DNA of 22,753 nt from DATFNV01 sp035266225. GTDB taxonomy: Bacteria > Planctomycetota > Planctomycetia > Gemmatales > Gemmataceae. The position numbers and the translations under genes are program-made. A model generated the notes under the pieces. That model had not been told where the DNA came from and made no database searches. It saw only the letters and a list, made by a program, of their open reading frames with translations. Where the stretch lies: assembly GCA_035266225.1 (NCBI GenBank), contig DATFNV010000318.1, positions 1 to 22,753 of the forward strand, in the 5' to 3' direction. Positions within the stretch are counted from its first letter, which is position 1; each line of letters begins with the position of its first letter. Of this stretch, positions 1-6,915 are shown piece by piece.

Positions 1-364
1 CGCCGACGAGGTAGCTTTTCTTGTTATAGCTCGATTGCCCGTCGTACTCGGTCAGCCGCCGAAGCATCAAGTCCGGCTGTGGCTCGCTCTCCTCGCCGAG
101 AATGGTCGTCATGTTGTCGGCGACCTCGATGCCGGGCGTCCCGGCCTTATACAGCGTGAGCACCAGGCTCAATTCCGGGTGGTAAGTGCCGTGTTCGCGC
201 AGGAGAGGCCGGGACATGTAGACGATGCCTCCGATCAGCTCAAACTTCTCGTCCTCCGGGTACGTCTCGTAGCGCCGATGGAACTCTGCCTGCGTCATGC
301 AGTCGCCGTTGTGCAGCTGCAATGACCGTTGTGGCTCGTCGGTCTTCGCGGAACGCGCCTTCAT
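1..364 (-). CDS. Uma2-family (DUF820) putative endonuclease, partial
   Basis: Minus-strand reading frame that begins at ATG 364 and stays open to the left edge, so only about the first 121 residues are present. A strong ribosome site (AGGAGGAG) lies about 4 bases before the start. The visible protein has the Uma2 layout: an N-terminal MTQAEFHRRYE helix, the FELIGGIVYM strand, an REHGTYHPELS segment, and the SEPQPDLMLR strand that carries the acidic residue of the PD-(D/E)XK-like fold. Uma2 proteins are abundant in cyanobacteria and planctomycetes. They are predicted nucleases of unknown role, often linked to mobile DNA. The C-terminal half, with the E-x-K part of the putative active site, lies outside the window, so intactness cannot be judged. 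The family call is from remembered motifs, not from a search. Confidence 0.8.
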   Translation of the reverse strand, partial: MKARSAKTDEPQRSLQLHNGDCMTQAEFHRRYETYPEDEKFELIGGIVYMSRPLLREHGTYHPELSLVLTLYKAGTPGIEVADNMTTILGEESEPQPDLMLRRLTEYDGQSSYNKKSYLVG

Positions 365-756
365 CGTCTCCTCCTGCTTTCACGGGCCGAGCGCGCCATC
401 GTACCCGCGAACAGCTGGTGCCCACAAGAGCGGCCGCCCGGGCCGCCGCCCGCCCGCACCACAACCCCTGGGAGTCACTCTCGTTTGATTCCCTTGCACA
501 CCTCGCCGCCGATGGATAGAATCCCCACCGATGGTCGAGTCCGAGGTACGCCCAGCGAATTCGCCCGACGGCCGACCGCAACCGAACCCTACCGACGGCC
601 CCCTGCGGGCCCACCGCGGGCACTGCCCTTCCCCCCAGCAGTTGCCCCACGCTCCGAACGGCTTGCCTCCGTACCGGATTTCTGCCGAGAACCTCCGGGC
701 GCAGTGGGACCGCCCCCCGGACACTGCCCCGCTTCATCCGCGAGGAAGGTGTATCC
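365..756. other. intergenic region between divergent Uma2 and HlyD genes
   Basis: About 390 bases separate two divergent genes. Several frames are open here only because the DNA is GC-rich, and none has a convincing ribosome site plus family resemblance. A candidate plus-strand promoter at 494-522 is listed separately. If it is used, the HlyD gene would have a leader of roughly 230 bases. No further structure was recognised. Confidence 0.5.
494..522 (+). promoter_or_regulatory. candidate sigma-70-type promoter for the HlyD gene
   Basis: TTGCAC (494-499), a 17-base spacer and TAGAAT (517-522). The -10 box matches consensus at 5 of 6 positions; the -35 box matches only in its TTG. The site is inferred from sequence alone. 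Confidence 0.35.
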
Positions 757-2490
757 ATGACGTCCGCCTCTCCCACGCCGGACAACCCACCCAACACGGG
801 CCCCACTCCCAACAGCCGCAGCAAGCGACCCGCCTTTGTTCTGGGGGTCCCCGCCGCGGTCCTGCTGCTGGCCGGCAGCGGCGCCGGCTACGCCTTGCTG
901 CACCACCCTGCCCGGGCCACCCACGACGACCTGGTCCTGCACCCGGTCAGGTACGAGCGCCTGGAATTGCCCATCGTCCAGCGCGGCGACCTGGAGCCGG
1001 CCCCCAGCAGCGACATCGAATGCCGCGTCAAGGCCGGGAGCAAGAACGGCACCGTCGCCAGCACCATCAAGTGGGTCATCGACGACGGGGCCGCGGTCAA
1101 GGGGCCGCGGCCGGAAAAGCCGACCGGCGACCTCCTCATCGAGCTGGACGACTCCGGCCTGCGCGAGCAGCTGCAGGCCGAGAAGATCGCCCTCGAGAAG
1201 GCCGCGTCCGACAAGGTCCAGGCCGAGGAGGCGTACAAGATCACCGTCAGCCAGAACGACAGTGACCTCAAGACCGCCGAGACGCAGGTCGAATTGGCGG
1301 CGCTGGACCTGGTCAAGTACACTGGCCTGACGCAGGAGGCGGTCCTCGAGCCGAAGACCGTCGCGCGCCTCCGCCAAGAACTGAAGGCCGCCTCCCGCAG
1401 CGGGCGCCGGCCGGCGCGTGAAGTCGCCGACGACGATCTCAAGAGGTACAAGAGCGGCGACTACCTGGCGGCGCTCAAGGACAGCCTCGGCCAGGTCGAG
1501 ACCGCCGAGACCGACCTGTCGCAGGAGGAGGACCGCGAGGCCTGGAGCTACCGCATGGCCAAGAAAGGCTACCAGACGATCCGGCAGGCGCAGGCGGAGA
1601 CGACGCGCAAGGAGGGCTACCAGCTCGCCCTGAACAAGCAGCTCCTTGGCCTGGACGTGCTCGTCAAATACACCAAGCTCAGTCAGCTCACGCAGTACCT
1701 CGGCGCCCTCGAAGAGGCCCAGCGCGGCCTGGGGCGGACCAAGGCTCAGGCCCGGTCGAAGGAGGTGCAGGCCCGCAGCGACCGCGCGGTCAAACGGTCG
1801 GTCTGGGGGCTGGAACGGGCGCGCTTCAAGGAGTACGAAGCCGAGGTCGAAAAGTGCAAGATTTACGCCCCGCACGACGGCCTGGCGCTCTACTTTACCC
1901 CCGAGCAAGTGCGCTCCGGCGGCGGCTCGCAGCTGGCGATCGTGGCCCAGGGCGAGCCGGTCCGCGAGGGGCAGAAACTGCTGCAGCTGCCGGACCTGAC
2001 CCACATGCAGATCAGCACGCGGGTTCACGAGGCGCTGGTCTCGCACCTGTCCCCGGGACAGCCGGCCCTGATCCGGGTCGATGCCTACCCGGAGAAGGTG
2101 CTGCACGGCCACGTCCAGCACGTCGCTGCCGTCGCGACGAAGGTGAGCTGGGGCATGGTGGACGTGGGGGTGTACATGACCGAGGTGGCCATCGACCCCG
2201 GGGACGTCGAAGGTCTGGACCTCAAGCCGGGCATGAGCGCCGAGGCGACCGTCAGCGGCGGCGCCGCGGAGCACGTCCTGGCCGTGCCTACGGGGGCCAT
2301 CGTCGGTGGCACCGAACTGGGCGCCGAGCGCAAGGTCTTCGTGATGACGTCCGACGGCCCCGAGGAGCGGACCGTCACCGTCGGCGCCAGCAACAAAGAG
2401 ATGGCGGAGATCAAGAGCGGTCTTAACGAGGGGGACGAGGTCGTGATAAACCCGGGCGCCCTGGCCGAGGAAGGGGCCGAAGGCCGCTGA
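757..2490 (+). CDS. HlyD-family periplasmic adaptor (membrane-fusion) protein
   Basis: This 577-residue protein has the order of an HlyD/MacA-type adaptor, which links an inner-membrane exporter to the outer layers of the envelope. A single hydrophobic segment lies at about 27-47 after a Pro/Asn-rich cytoplasmic tail. A lipoyl-like half-motif follows at about 86-132 (VIDDGAAVK, then GDLLIELDDSGL). A long charged coiled-coil region runs from about 133 to 370, and the second lipoyl half and beta-barrel follow (YAPHDGLALY near 371, EPVREGQKLLQLPDL, then PGQPALIRVDAYP). The C-terminal barrel contains LKPGMSAEATV and VPTGAIV. The start ATG has a GAGGAAGG site 8-15 bases upstream. The coiled coil is longer than in classical MacA. 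No ABC permease or ATPase gene lies beside it here, so its partner is unknown and it may be an orphan adaptor. Confidence 0.88.
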   Translation: MTSASPTPDNPPNTGPTPNSRSKRPAFVLGVPAAVLLLAGSGAGYALLHHPARATHDDLVLHPVRYERLELPIVQRGDLEPAPSSDIECRVKAGSKNGTVASTIKWVIDDGAAVKGPRPEKPTGDLLIELDDSGLREQLQAEKIALEKAASDKVQAEEAYKITVSQNDSDLKTAETQVELAALDLVKYTGLTQEAVLEPKTVARLRQELKAASRSGRRPAREVADDDLKRYKSGDYLAALKDSLGQVETAETDLSQEEDREAWSYRMAKKGYQTIRQAQAETTRKEGYQLALNKQLLGLDVLVKYTKLSQLTQYLGALEEAQRGLGRTKAQARSKEVQARSDRAVKRSVWGLERARFKEYEAEVEKCKIYAPHDGLALYFTPEQVRSGGGSQLAIVAQGEPVREGQKLLQLPDLTHMQISTRVHEALVSHLSPGQPALIRVDAYPEKVLHGHVQHVAAVATKVSWGMVDVGVYMTEVAIDPGDVEGLDLKPGMSAEATVSGGAAEHVLAVPTGAIVGGTELGAERKVFVMTSDGPEERTVTVGASNKEMAEIKSGLNEGDEVVINPGALAEEGAEGR

Positions 2491-2591
2491 GGCGAGCGGC
2501 AGGTCTCCTCCTCCCTCTCCCCGGTACTCCGTGAAGAGGGAGACCAGGAGGGCGAAGCTATCTGCTGCCCGGCGAGGACAGCCAGGACGCC

Positions 2592-2717
2592 GTACCGAGT
2601 ACTGAGAGTCAGTTGCGCCAGCCGCTTGCGGCTTAGCGGAAGCTGGAATCCGCTAAGCCGCAAGCGGCTTCCCCAACAGACTCTCAGTACTGAGTACTGA
2701 GTACTGAGTACTGAGTA
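2592..2717. repeat. composite nested palindrome: heptamer arms around a GC-rich hairpin
   Basis: The outer arms are 2592-2610 and 2679-2697. They are inverted copies of each other (GAGTACTGAGAGTC against GACTCTCAGTACT) with two mismatches. They enclose copy 1 of the AGCCGCTTGCGGCTT palindrome. The right arm continues as a tandem array of the heptamer GTACTGA up to 2717. The same layout with a different heptamer recurs before acnA (20661-20821). Confidence 0.75.
2620..2669. repeat. AGCCGCTTGCGGCTT palindrome, copy 1
   Basis: Perfect 21-base arms (2620-2640 and 2649-2669) around an 8-base loop. The core matches five other copies in the window (starting at 14062, 15162, 16726, 19093 and 20702). 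There is no T-run on either side. Confidence 0.9.
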
Positions 2718-2761
2718 CCTGCCGCCAACCAGGGACATTTCGCCGGTCCGCATCTCGTCCT

Positions 2762-2811
2762 TCTCCCCTCACCCCCGACCCCTCTCCCCGAAGTACTGGG
2801 GCGAGGGGAGA
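2762..2811. repeat. C/G-run hairpin upstream of the 418-residue gene
   Basis: TCTCCCCTC (2762-2770) pairs with GAGGGGAGA (2803-2811), with a nested CCCC/GGGG pair around GAAGTACT. It could affect the transcript leading into the next gene. Function is unknown. Confidence 0.45.
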
Positions 2812-2859
2812 GTTATTCCTGCCGCTCGGCTGAGGCCGGGCCGGCGGAGTACCAGCACC

Positions 2860-4116
2860 ATGCCGAAGAGGCCGAACGTCGCGGCGGAGCTGTCCGCGAA
2901 GATGACCCGGGCCCTGGAAGCCCGCCGCGCCCAGGGGGGTGCGGCCTACCCCACGACGCTCGGGCTGCTGCGCCAGGAAGCCGACCCGGCGGCGGCGCCG
3001 GAATTGACGTTCAAGGCCGTCGGCAAACCGCCCTTCTCGGAGCGTGCGGTCGTCGCGAAAAAGAAGAGCCTCGCCGCCCCGGTGGCCCTGCGCGAAGACC
3101 TGGAACTGCTCGCCGCAAGCCGGGCGGTGCTGGAATTTGCCCTCGAAGCGCTCTCGGCCAGCGGGCCGTCCCCCTGGCCGCTCAAGAAGGTGAGCGGCCA
3201 GATCGATAAGGGGCTGCGCGCTCCGTTCGAGGCCGCCGTCGCCCGCCAGCTCGCCGAGGACACGCTGCCCGAGTCCGTCGCGGCGATCACCGTCCGGGGC
3301 AAGCCCGCCCTCTATCTCAAGCGACAGCCGCCGCCGAAGCCCCCGGAGGTCGAGCTGGCCGAGCGACTGGTGCGCGCGCTGGAAGCCCAGGGACGGCTGG
3401 GGCCGGAGTCGTATCCGGCGCGGCTGAGCCGGTTGGTCGAACTGACCGGGCTGGCGGCCACGCCGAAGGTGCTCAAGAAGGCGCGGGCCCTCGAACCGTT
3501 CGCGGGCCGGGTCGTCGTGCTGGTGCCGAAAGACACCGACCCGCCCCTGGCCCTGACCGACGATCTGGAGCGGGTGGCAGCCCACCCATGCCTCCTGACG
3601 TCGCTGCTCGAAGCCGCCCGCACCGGCTCGGCCCAGGCCTTCACCGTGACCGACCTGAAGGCCCGGCTCGCGAAGCCGGTTCAGGGACCGTTCGCGGACT
3701 CCGTCAGGCGGCAAATGGAAACGGCTTCGCTGCCCGCGGGGGTCGGCTGGATCGGCGCCAAAAGGGACCGGCTGCTGTTCCGCCTGGAGGACGTGCGCGC
3801 CCCCCGACCGCCGGCGTCCGCTTCCCCCGTCCCGCGGCCCACCCCGGCGGTCCCGGCCGATTTCGGGGCCGCCTTCGACGAGGCGTTCGCCCGGCTGGAC
3901 CGGCAGGCCGGGTCGCACAACTTCGTCAGCCTGGTGGACCTGCGGCGGGCCCTGTCCTTCGACCGGGCCACGTTCGACGCCCACCTGGGGCGGTTGCGCG
4001 CGGCCGGCCGCTACACCCTCAGCGCCGCCGAAGGGCGGCACGGCATCACCGAGGAGCAGCGGGCCGCCGGCATCGCGGAGGAAGGATCGCTCTTGCTCTT
4101 TGCTTCCCGCAGATGA
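2860..4116 (+). CDS. hypothetical protein with two tandem ~145-residue modules
   Basis: A 418-residue soluble protein that I do not recognise by name. Residues about 18-155 and 172-310 are diverged copies of one module. Each begins with an ALEA...YP helix region, continues through a PVALREDLE or PLALTDDLE segment and a FEAAVARQL or FADSVRRQM segment, and ends in LPESV or LPAGV before a short strand. A Pro-rich linker (about 313-335) leads to a third region (336-418). That region contains LRRALSFDRATFDAHLGRLR and RYTLSAAEGRHGIT, which look like a winged-helix-type fold. Codon use and GC content match its neighbours. No membrane segment or catalytic motif is visible. Repeated helical modules ending in a winged-helix-like domain suggest a protein- or DNA-binding role, which is inference. 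The large antisense frame over it is a GC artefact. Confidence 0.75.
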   Translation: MPKRPNVAAELSAKMTRALEARRAQGGAAYPTTLGLLRQEADPAAAPELTFKAVGKPPFSERAVVAKKKSLAAPVALREDLELLAASRAVLEFALEALSASGPSPWPLKKVSGQIDKGLRAPFEAAVARQLAEDTLPESVAAITVRGKPALYLKRQPPPKPPEVELAERLVRALEAQGRLGPESYPARLSRLVELTGLAATPKVLKKARALEPFAGRVVVLVPKDTDPPLALTDDLERVAAHPCLLTSLLEAARTGSAQAFTVTDLKARLAKPVQGPFADSVRRQMETASLPAGVGWIGAKRDRLLFRLEDVRAPRPPASASPVPRPTPAVPADFGAAFDEAFARLDRQAGSHNFVSLVDLRRALSFDRATFDAHLGRLRAAGRYTLSAAEGRHGITEEQRAAGIAEEGSLLLFASRR

Positions 4117-4467
4117 CCGGGATATAACACCGCAACGAAAAGGCGCACACAAGGCCGCGACCGCGCCTGGCAGCTCCGGTGGATTTCTCGCGCGTGCAGG
4201 GTGTGGAGATCCACAGGTTTCAGGACTCGGGAGGGCTGCAGCTGCGCGCCGCGATCTGAAGGATCGTGCCGCGCGGATACTTGAGCGCCACAAGATCAGC
4301 CTCCGAAGAGCTGGGGGCTGGCACCCGGGGTGACGCTTGTCGCCGCAGCCATCAGGCTTGCAGCGGCCAGGTTTATCGAGCCCCTTCCGCTCTGCGGGAC
4401 CATCGTTTCCGGCCTTGCTCGTTTAGAAAAAATGGCTATTATTTCTAAACAGAAGGCGGGGAAACCA
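4117..4467. other. intergenic region before the AbiEi-like gene
   Basis: This 351-base gap has no supported gene. A short open stretch at 4179-4259 (starting VDFSRVQGVEIHRF) could be the tail of a decayed gene, but it lacks a ribosome site and I cannot assign it. The last 60 bases turn AT-rich and hold the promoter/operator listed at 4415-4450. Confidence 0.5.
4415..4450 (+). promoter_or_regulatory. promoter with overlapping inverted-repeat operator (AbiEi-like gene)
   Basis: TTGCTC (4415-4420), a 16-base spacer and TATTAT (4437-4442) form a plausible promoter. A perfect 9-base inverted repeat, GTTTAGAAA (4421-4429) and TTTCTAAAC (4442-4450), brackets the spacer and touches the -10 box. That is a typical place for an autorepressor to bind. 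AbiEi-type antitoxins are known to bind inverted repeats in their own promoters, so autoregulation by the next gene is likely. The AT-rich island stands out in GC-rich surroundings. Confidence 0.6.
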
Positions 4468-5076
4468 ATGCCCGCAACCGACAAGATTGCTGCCCGAATT
4501 CACCGCCTGGGGCCCGGCCATGCCTTCACGGCCAAGGACTTCCTTGACCTCGGCAGTCGGGGCCTGATCGATGTCACCCTCTCGAAACTGGTCGCGGCCG
4601 GCGTGGTTCGGCGAGTGGCCCGTGGCCTGTACGACTCGCCCAGGACCAGCGCCCTTCTCGGCGGTCCGTTGAGCCCCGACATGGATCAGGTGGCGCGGGC
4701 GCTGGCTCGGCGCTATCGCTGGCGGATCATCCCGGAGGGGGCGCAGGCCGCCAACGCCCTCGGGCTGACCACGCAGGTTCCGGCCCGGATCGTCTACCTC
4801 TCCGACGGCCCAACACGCAAGGTCAGCGTGGGGCAGCAGGCGATTTACTTCAAGCACGCCCGCCCCAAGGAAATGCGGACGGAGGGGCCGATGTCCAGCC
4901 TGGTCATCCAGGCGCTTCGGCACCTGGGCCGGCAGGCCGTGGGCCGGGAGGTCATCGACCACCTGCGCGGTCGCCTGTCGAAGTCCGAAAAGCAGCGCTT
5001 GCTCCGCGACGCTCGTTACTCCACCGACTGGATTTACGACGCCGCACGCCGAATTGCCGAGGAGGGGGCCGGATGA
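4468..5076 (+). CDS. AbiEi-like (DUF6088) type IV antitoxin
   Basis: A 202-residue protein resembling the DUF6088/AbiEi family, the antitoxin and autorepressor half of AbiE-type toxin-antitoxin systems. An N-terminal winged helix (about 1-58) contains FTAKDFLDLGSRG and a second helix TLSKLVAAGVVRRV followed by the wing RGLYDSP. The C-terminal part (about 65-200) has RRYRWRIIPEGAQAANALGL, PARIVYLSDGP and the YFKHARPKEM segment typical of the family. The frame stays open upstream to 4330, but ATG 4468 follows the promoter/operator and gives the usual family length. Its stop overlaps the next start by four bases (ATGA at 5073-5076), the coupling expected for an antitoxin-toxin pair. The toxin gene downstream is broken, so this may be a retained lone antitoxin. 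Confidence 0.8.
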   Translation: MPATDKIAARIHRLGPGHAFTAKDFLDLGSRGLIDVTLSKLVAAGVVRRVARGLYDSPRTSALLGGPLSPDMDQVARALARRYRWRIIPEGAQAANALGLTTQVPARIVYLSDGPTRKVSVGQQAIYFKHARPKEMRTEGPMSSLVIQALRHLGRQAVGREVIDHLRGRLSKSEKQRLLRDARYSTDWIYDAARRIAEEGAG

Positions 5077-5288
5077 ACAAGGTTGCGACGATGGCCGACG
5101 GCGACCGCGCCGATCTGTTCCGCTAAACGGGAAGCCGGATGGGCCTGCCGCCGGCCCTGGTCGAGAAAGACTTCTGGGTCGCCTGGACACTGAAGCAGGT
5201 CTTCGCCATCGATTCGCTTCGGGGCCGCGTCCTTTTCAAGGGAGGAACGTCGCTGTCGGGACTTTTCCCCGCCATCCGCCGCGCAGAT
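5073..5288 (+). pseudogene. truncated AbiEii-type nucleotidyltransferase toxin remnant
   Basis: Starting at the ATG that overlaps the antitoxin stop, the frame reads MNKVATMADGDRADLFR and then meets TAA at 5124-5126. It continues in the same frame with GLPPALVEKDFWVAWTLKQ and VLFKGGTSLSGLFPAI, and ends at TGA 5286-5288. VEKDFW and FKGGTSLS are hallmark N-terminal motifs of AbiEii/DUF1814 toxins, where GGTSLSK forms part of the nucleotidyltransferase site. Family members commonly have Glu right after LFR, so the stop is explained by one GAA to TAA change. The usual protein is close to 300 residues, but only about 70 codons remain, and the FSEDIDL segment and everything after it are missing. 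Both a nonsense mutation and a 3' loss are therefore visible, and the toxin should be inactive. Confidence 0.8.
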
Positions 5289-5341
5289 GATCCCTGAGAA
5301 TCCCCTTTCCCGCTGGTCCCGGGGAGGCGTACAATGCCGGC

Positions 5342-5635
5342 ATGGAACAGGAACCCGTGACCATCCAGAGCGTGAAGGATATTCAGACCGGCGGCCGGCG
5401 CTGGCTCGAGGAGATCCTCGGTCAACACCTGCGGGAGAATCAACAGGTCTTCTTCATGGTGTTCACGCCTGGCTGCGAAGCCGACGAGGAGGCCCGCTGC
5501 CAGGCGCGTGCGGCCCGCGACGTAACCTGCCGCAAGACGGAGGCCCACGCGCAGGAGCACGGCATCACGGACGCCGCAATCGAGGAGGCGATGGTCCACG
5601 TTCGCCCCGGGACGATTCGAGGATTACAGGCATGA
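5342..5635 (+). CDS. small hypothetical protein, coupled to the next gene
   Basis: A 97-residue protein of unknown function that reads as mainly alpha-helical, with a hydrophobic core strand QQVFFMVFTPGC near 38-49 and an Ala/Arg/Glu-rich C-terminal half. GGGGAGG lies about 13 bases before ATG 5342, which is long. GTG 5357, with AGGAA close upstream, is an alternative start that would give 92 residues (VTIQSVKDI...). Its stop overlaps the next start by four bases (ATGA at 5632-5635), so the two are very probably translated together. Small coupled pairs such as this can be toxin-antitoxin modules, but I see no recognisable toxin or antitoxin fold in either. Confidence 0.65.
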   Translation: MEQEPVTIQSVKDIQTGGRRWLEEILGQHLRENQQVFFMVFTPGCEADEEARCQARAARDVTCRKTEAHAQEHGITDAAIEEAMVHVRPGTIRGLQA

Positions 5636-5889
5636 CCGCAGAGAATTTTGCCAGCGTTCTTGAGGGGCTTACACAGCGTCAGCCTTTTCGCGTGTTCACA
5701 GTCGAACTCCACGGCGGGCGGCGGTTCGAGGTGGACCACCCCCGGGCGATTGTCGTGCGCGATGGCGTGGCCGTCTTCCTCGCTCCGGGTGGGGTGCCGA
5801 TTTGGTTCGACCACGAGAGCGTTAACCAAATCCTCGGGGCACCGGCGAACGCTCAAGTTGACGGATCCGGCTCGTCGGATTCGCCCTGA
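5632..5889 (+). CDS. small hypothetical protein, paralogue of 9113-9346
   Basis: An 85-residue protein whose first 68 residues form a compact beta-rich domain: QPFRVFTVELHGGRRFEVDH, then AIVVRDGVAVFLAPGGVP and WFDHESVNQI. The same order and most of the same residues occur in the minus-strand gene at 9113-9346, so the two are clear paralogues. The conserved FEVDH and FDHE segments are rich in acidic and His residues, which might bind a metal or a partner, but no function is known to me. The start is fixed by the ATGA overlap with the preceding gene. The C-terminal tail (QVDGSGSSDSP) is not shared. Confidence 0.72.
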   Translation: MTAENFASVLEGLTQRQPFRVFTVELHGGRRFEVDHPRAIVVRDGVAVFLAPGGVPIWFDHESVNQILGAPANAQVDGSGSSDSP

Positions 5890-5926
5890 GACGCGCGGAC
5901 GCTGTGGCGCCCCCGGAGTACCGATC

Positions 5927-6220
5927 GTGCCGGAAAAGAGCGTGGTGTCAAAGAAGGGGACATCGGCCGGGAAGGTTGCGGAGACGACCGCGCACCCGCG
6001 CACGGAGGGCTTCCGCCTCGCGGTGGTCGTCCATCCCGCCGAGGAGGGAGGCTTCTGGGCCGAGGTGCCCGCGCTGCGGGGGTGCGTCTCCGAGGGGGAC
6101 ACGCTCGATGAGGTCGTCGCCAACATCCGCGAGGCCGCCCCCGGATGGCTCGCCGCGGCCGCCGAGCAGAACCCACCGGAGGAAGACCCCGCCGCCGTGG
6201 TGATGGAACTGCCCCTGTGA
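5927..6220 (+). CDS. HicB-like antitoxin-family protein (solitary)
   Basis: A 97-residue protein. Residues about 29-80 match the partial RNase-H-like fold of HicB-type antitoxins: FRLAVVVHPAEEGGFWAEVP, then LRGCVSEGDTLDEVVANIREAA. In HicAB systems HicB neutralises the HicA RNA-cleaving toxin. No HicA-like gene lies on either side, and no C-terminal DNA-binding domain is visible. It therefore belongs to the short HicB-like proteins often found alone. The N-terminal Lys/Ser/Thr-rich tail (about 1-28) is variable in this group. GTG 5927 is chosen because GGAG lies 8 bases upstream; the frame is open further back but without a better site. The gene converges on the DUF4276 gene with only two bases between them. 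Confidence 0.72.
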   Translation: MPEKSVVSKKGTSAGKVAETTAHPRTEGFRLAVVVHPAEEGGFWAEVPALRGCVSEGDTLDEVVANIREAAPGWLAAAAEQNPPEEDPAAVVMELPL

Positions 6221-6222
6221 AA

Positions 6223-6915
6223 TTAGTGCGTCGCTCCACCAAGTTGTTCGAGCCGCGCCAGCCATGAGGCAAAGTGGGGACATTTTCCGCGGATCAAGTC
6301 AAGACCGATCAGTTCCGCCACCTGTGGTCCGACGGCGGACTTCGCGTCTTCGTAATCGGGAAGTTCCGCAATAATCCGCTTGCTTGGGGCCGAGTGTTGT
6401 CCGTCGTCAATCAACTCAGGCGTGCCGTGCGCATCAGCGATGGCCTTGAGGGCAGCAATCTGCTTTTCGTGGTGGTCGTAGAAGTACCCGAAGCAAGTCA
6501 CATCAGAAAAAAGAAACGCCTCGTACTCGTGCAACTGGATGTACGGCACGAACCGCCCGTCACCGATGTCTTTGGCGAACGTTTGCTCAAGGGCCTCAAC
6601 TCGCAGTTGGGGTGTGTGGCGCAGTTTTTCGGCCTCCGCCAACCCCGGAAAGTCGGCCGGGATGGCGTACAGATCGATCATCGTCGTAAAGAAGACATCC
6701 GCACCTTTCTCCTGCGCGAGAAACCGAAGGATGTCGTTCTTCATCGGCAAGTACTTGCGGCCGCCGCCGCGATGCACCTTTCCTTTTTTCTTGGCGTGGG
6801 CGATGAGTACCGAACCTTGCAAGTAGACGCTCCGATACGCGAGGTGCAACTTGAGCACGTTGTCAGCGAACGTTTGCTCCGTCTGCCCTTCGGCAAACAA
6901 GTAGAGGCGCGGCAT
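6223..6915 (-). CDS. DUF4276-family protein (TOPRIM/OLD-like putative nuclease)
   Basis: A 230-residue protein. It opens with a strand followed by EGQTE (LYLFAEGQTEQTF, residues 4-16). A strand ending in Asp (FFTTMIDLYAIP, 75-86) follows, and then QLHEYEAFLFSD (127-138), the typical DUF4276 block. The spacing of the early Glu (E9), central Asp (D81) and later Glu/Asp recalls TOPRIM-type metal-binding folds of OLD-like nucleases. A nuclease role is inference. The start is ATG 6915, which shares one base with the stop of the upstream ATPase gene (TGATG), so the two are translationally coupled. The frame is open upstream to 6981, but that part is shadow of the ATPase gene. ATPase plus DUF4276 pairs recur in bacteria, and the architecture parallels split OLD and PARIS defence systems. 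Confidence 0.82.
   Translation of the reverse strand: MPRLYLFAEGQTEQTFADNVLKLHLAYRSVYLQGSVLIAHAKKKGKVHRGGGRKYLPMKNDILRFLAQEKGADVFFTTMIDLYAIPADFPGLAEAEKLRHTPQLRVEALEQTFAKDIGDGRFVPYIQLHEYEAFLFSDVTCFGYFYDHHEKQIAALKAIADAHGTPELIDDGQHSAPSKRIIAELPDYEDAKSAVGPQVAELIGLDLIRGKCPHFASWLARLEQLGGATH

Larger units (their letters stand above)
2491..2859. other. intergenic region rich in nested palindromes
   Basis: This 369-base gap has no gene. It holds an imperfect pyrimidine/purine hairpin right after the HlyD gene (about 2502-2540), a composite palindrome with heptamer repeats (2592-2717) and another hairpin (2762-2811). The last two are listed separately. The ATG at 2860 is preceded only by a weak GGAG. 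Confidence 0.6.

Noticed and set aside
589..2274. Long antisense frame opposite the HlyD gene
   Set aside because: GC-rich shadow. The sense product has a complete adaptor layout and a good ribosome site.
2685..2717. Heptamer array as a possible CRISPR or origin iteron
   Set aside because: The units are contiguous 7-mers without spacers, and there is no replication gene or cas gene nearby.
2653..4293. Long antisense frame opposite the 418-residue gene
   Set aside because: Its composition (Gly/Arg/Pro-rich) and its passage through palindromes indicate a shadow. The sense frame shows an internal protein-level duplication.
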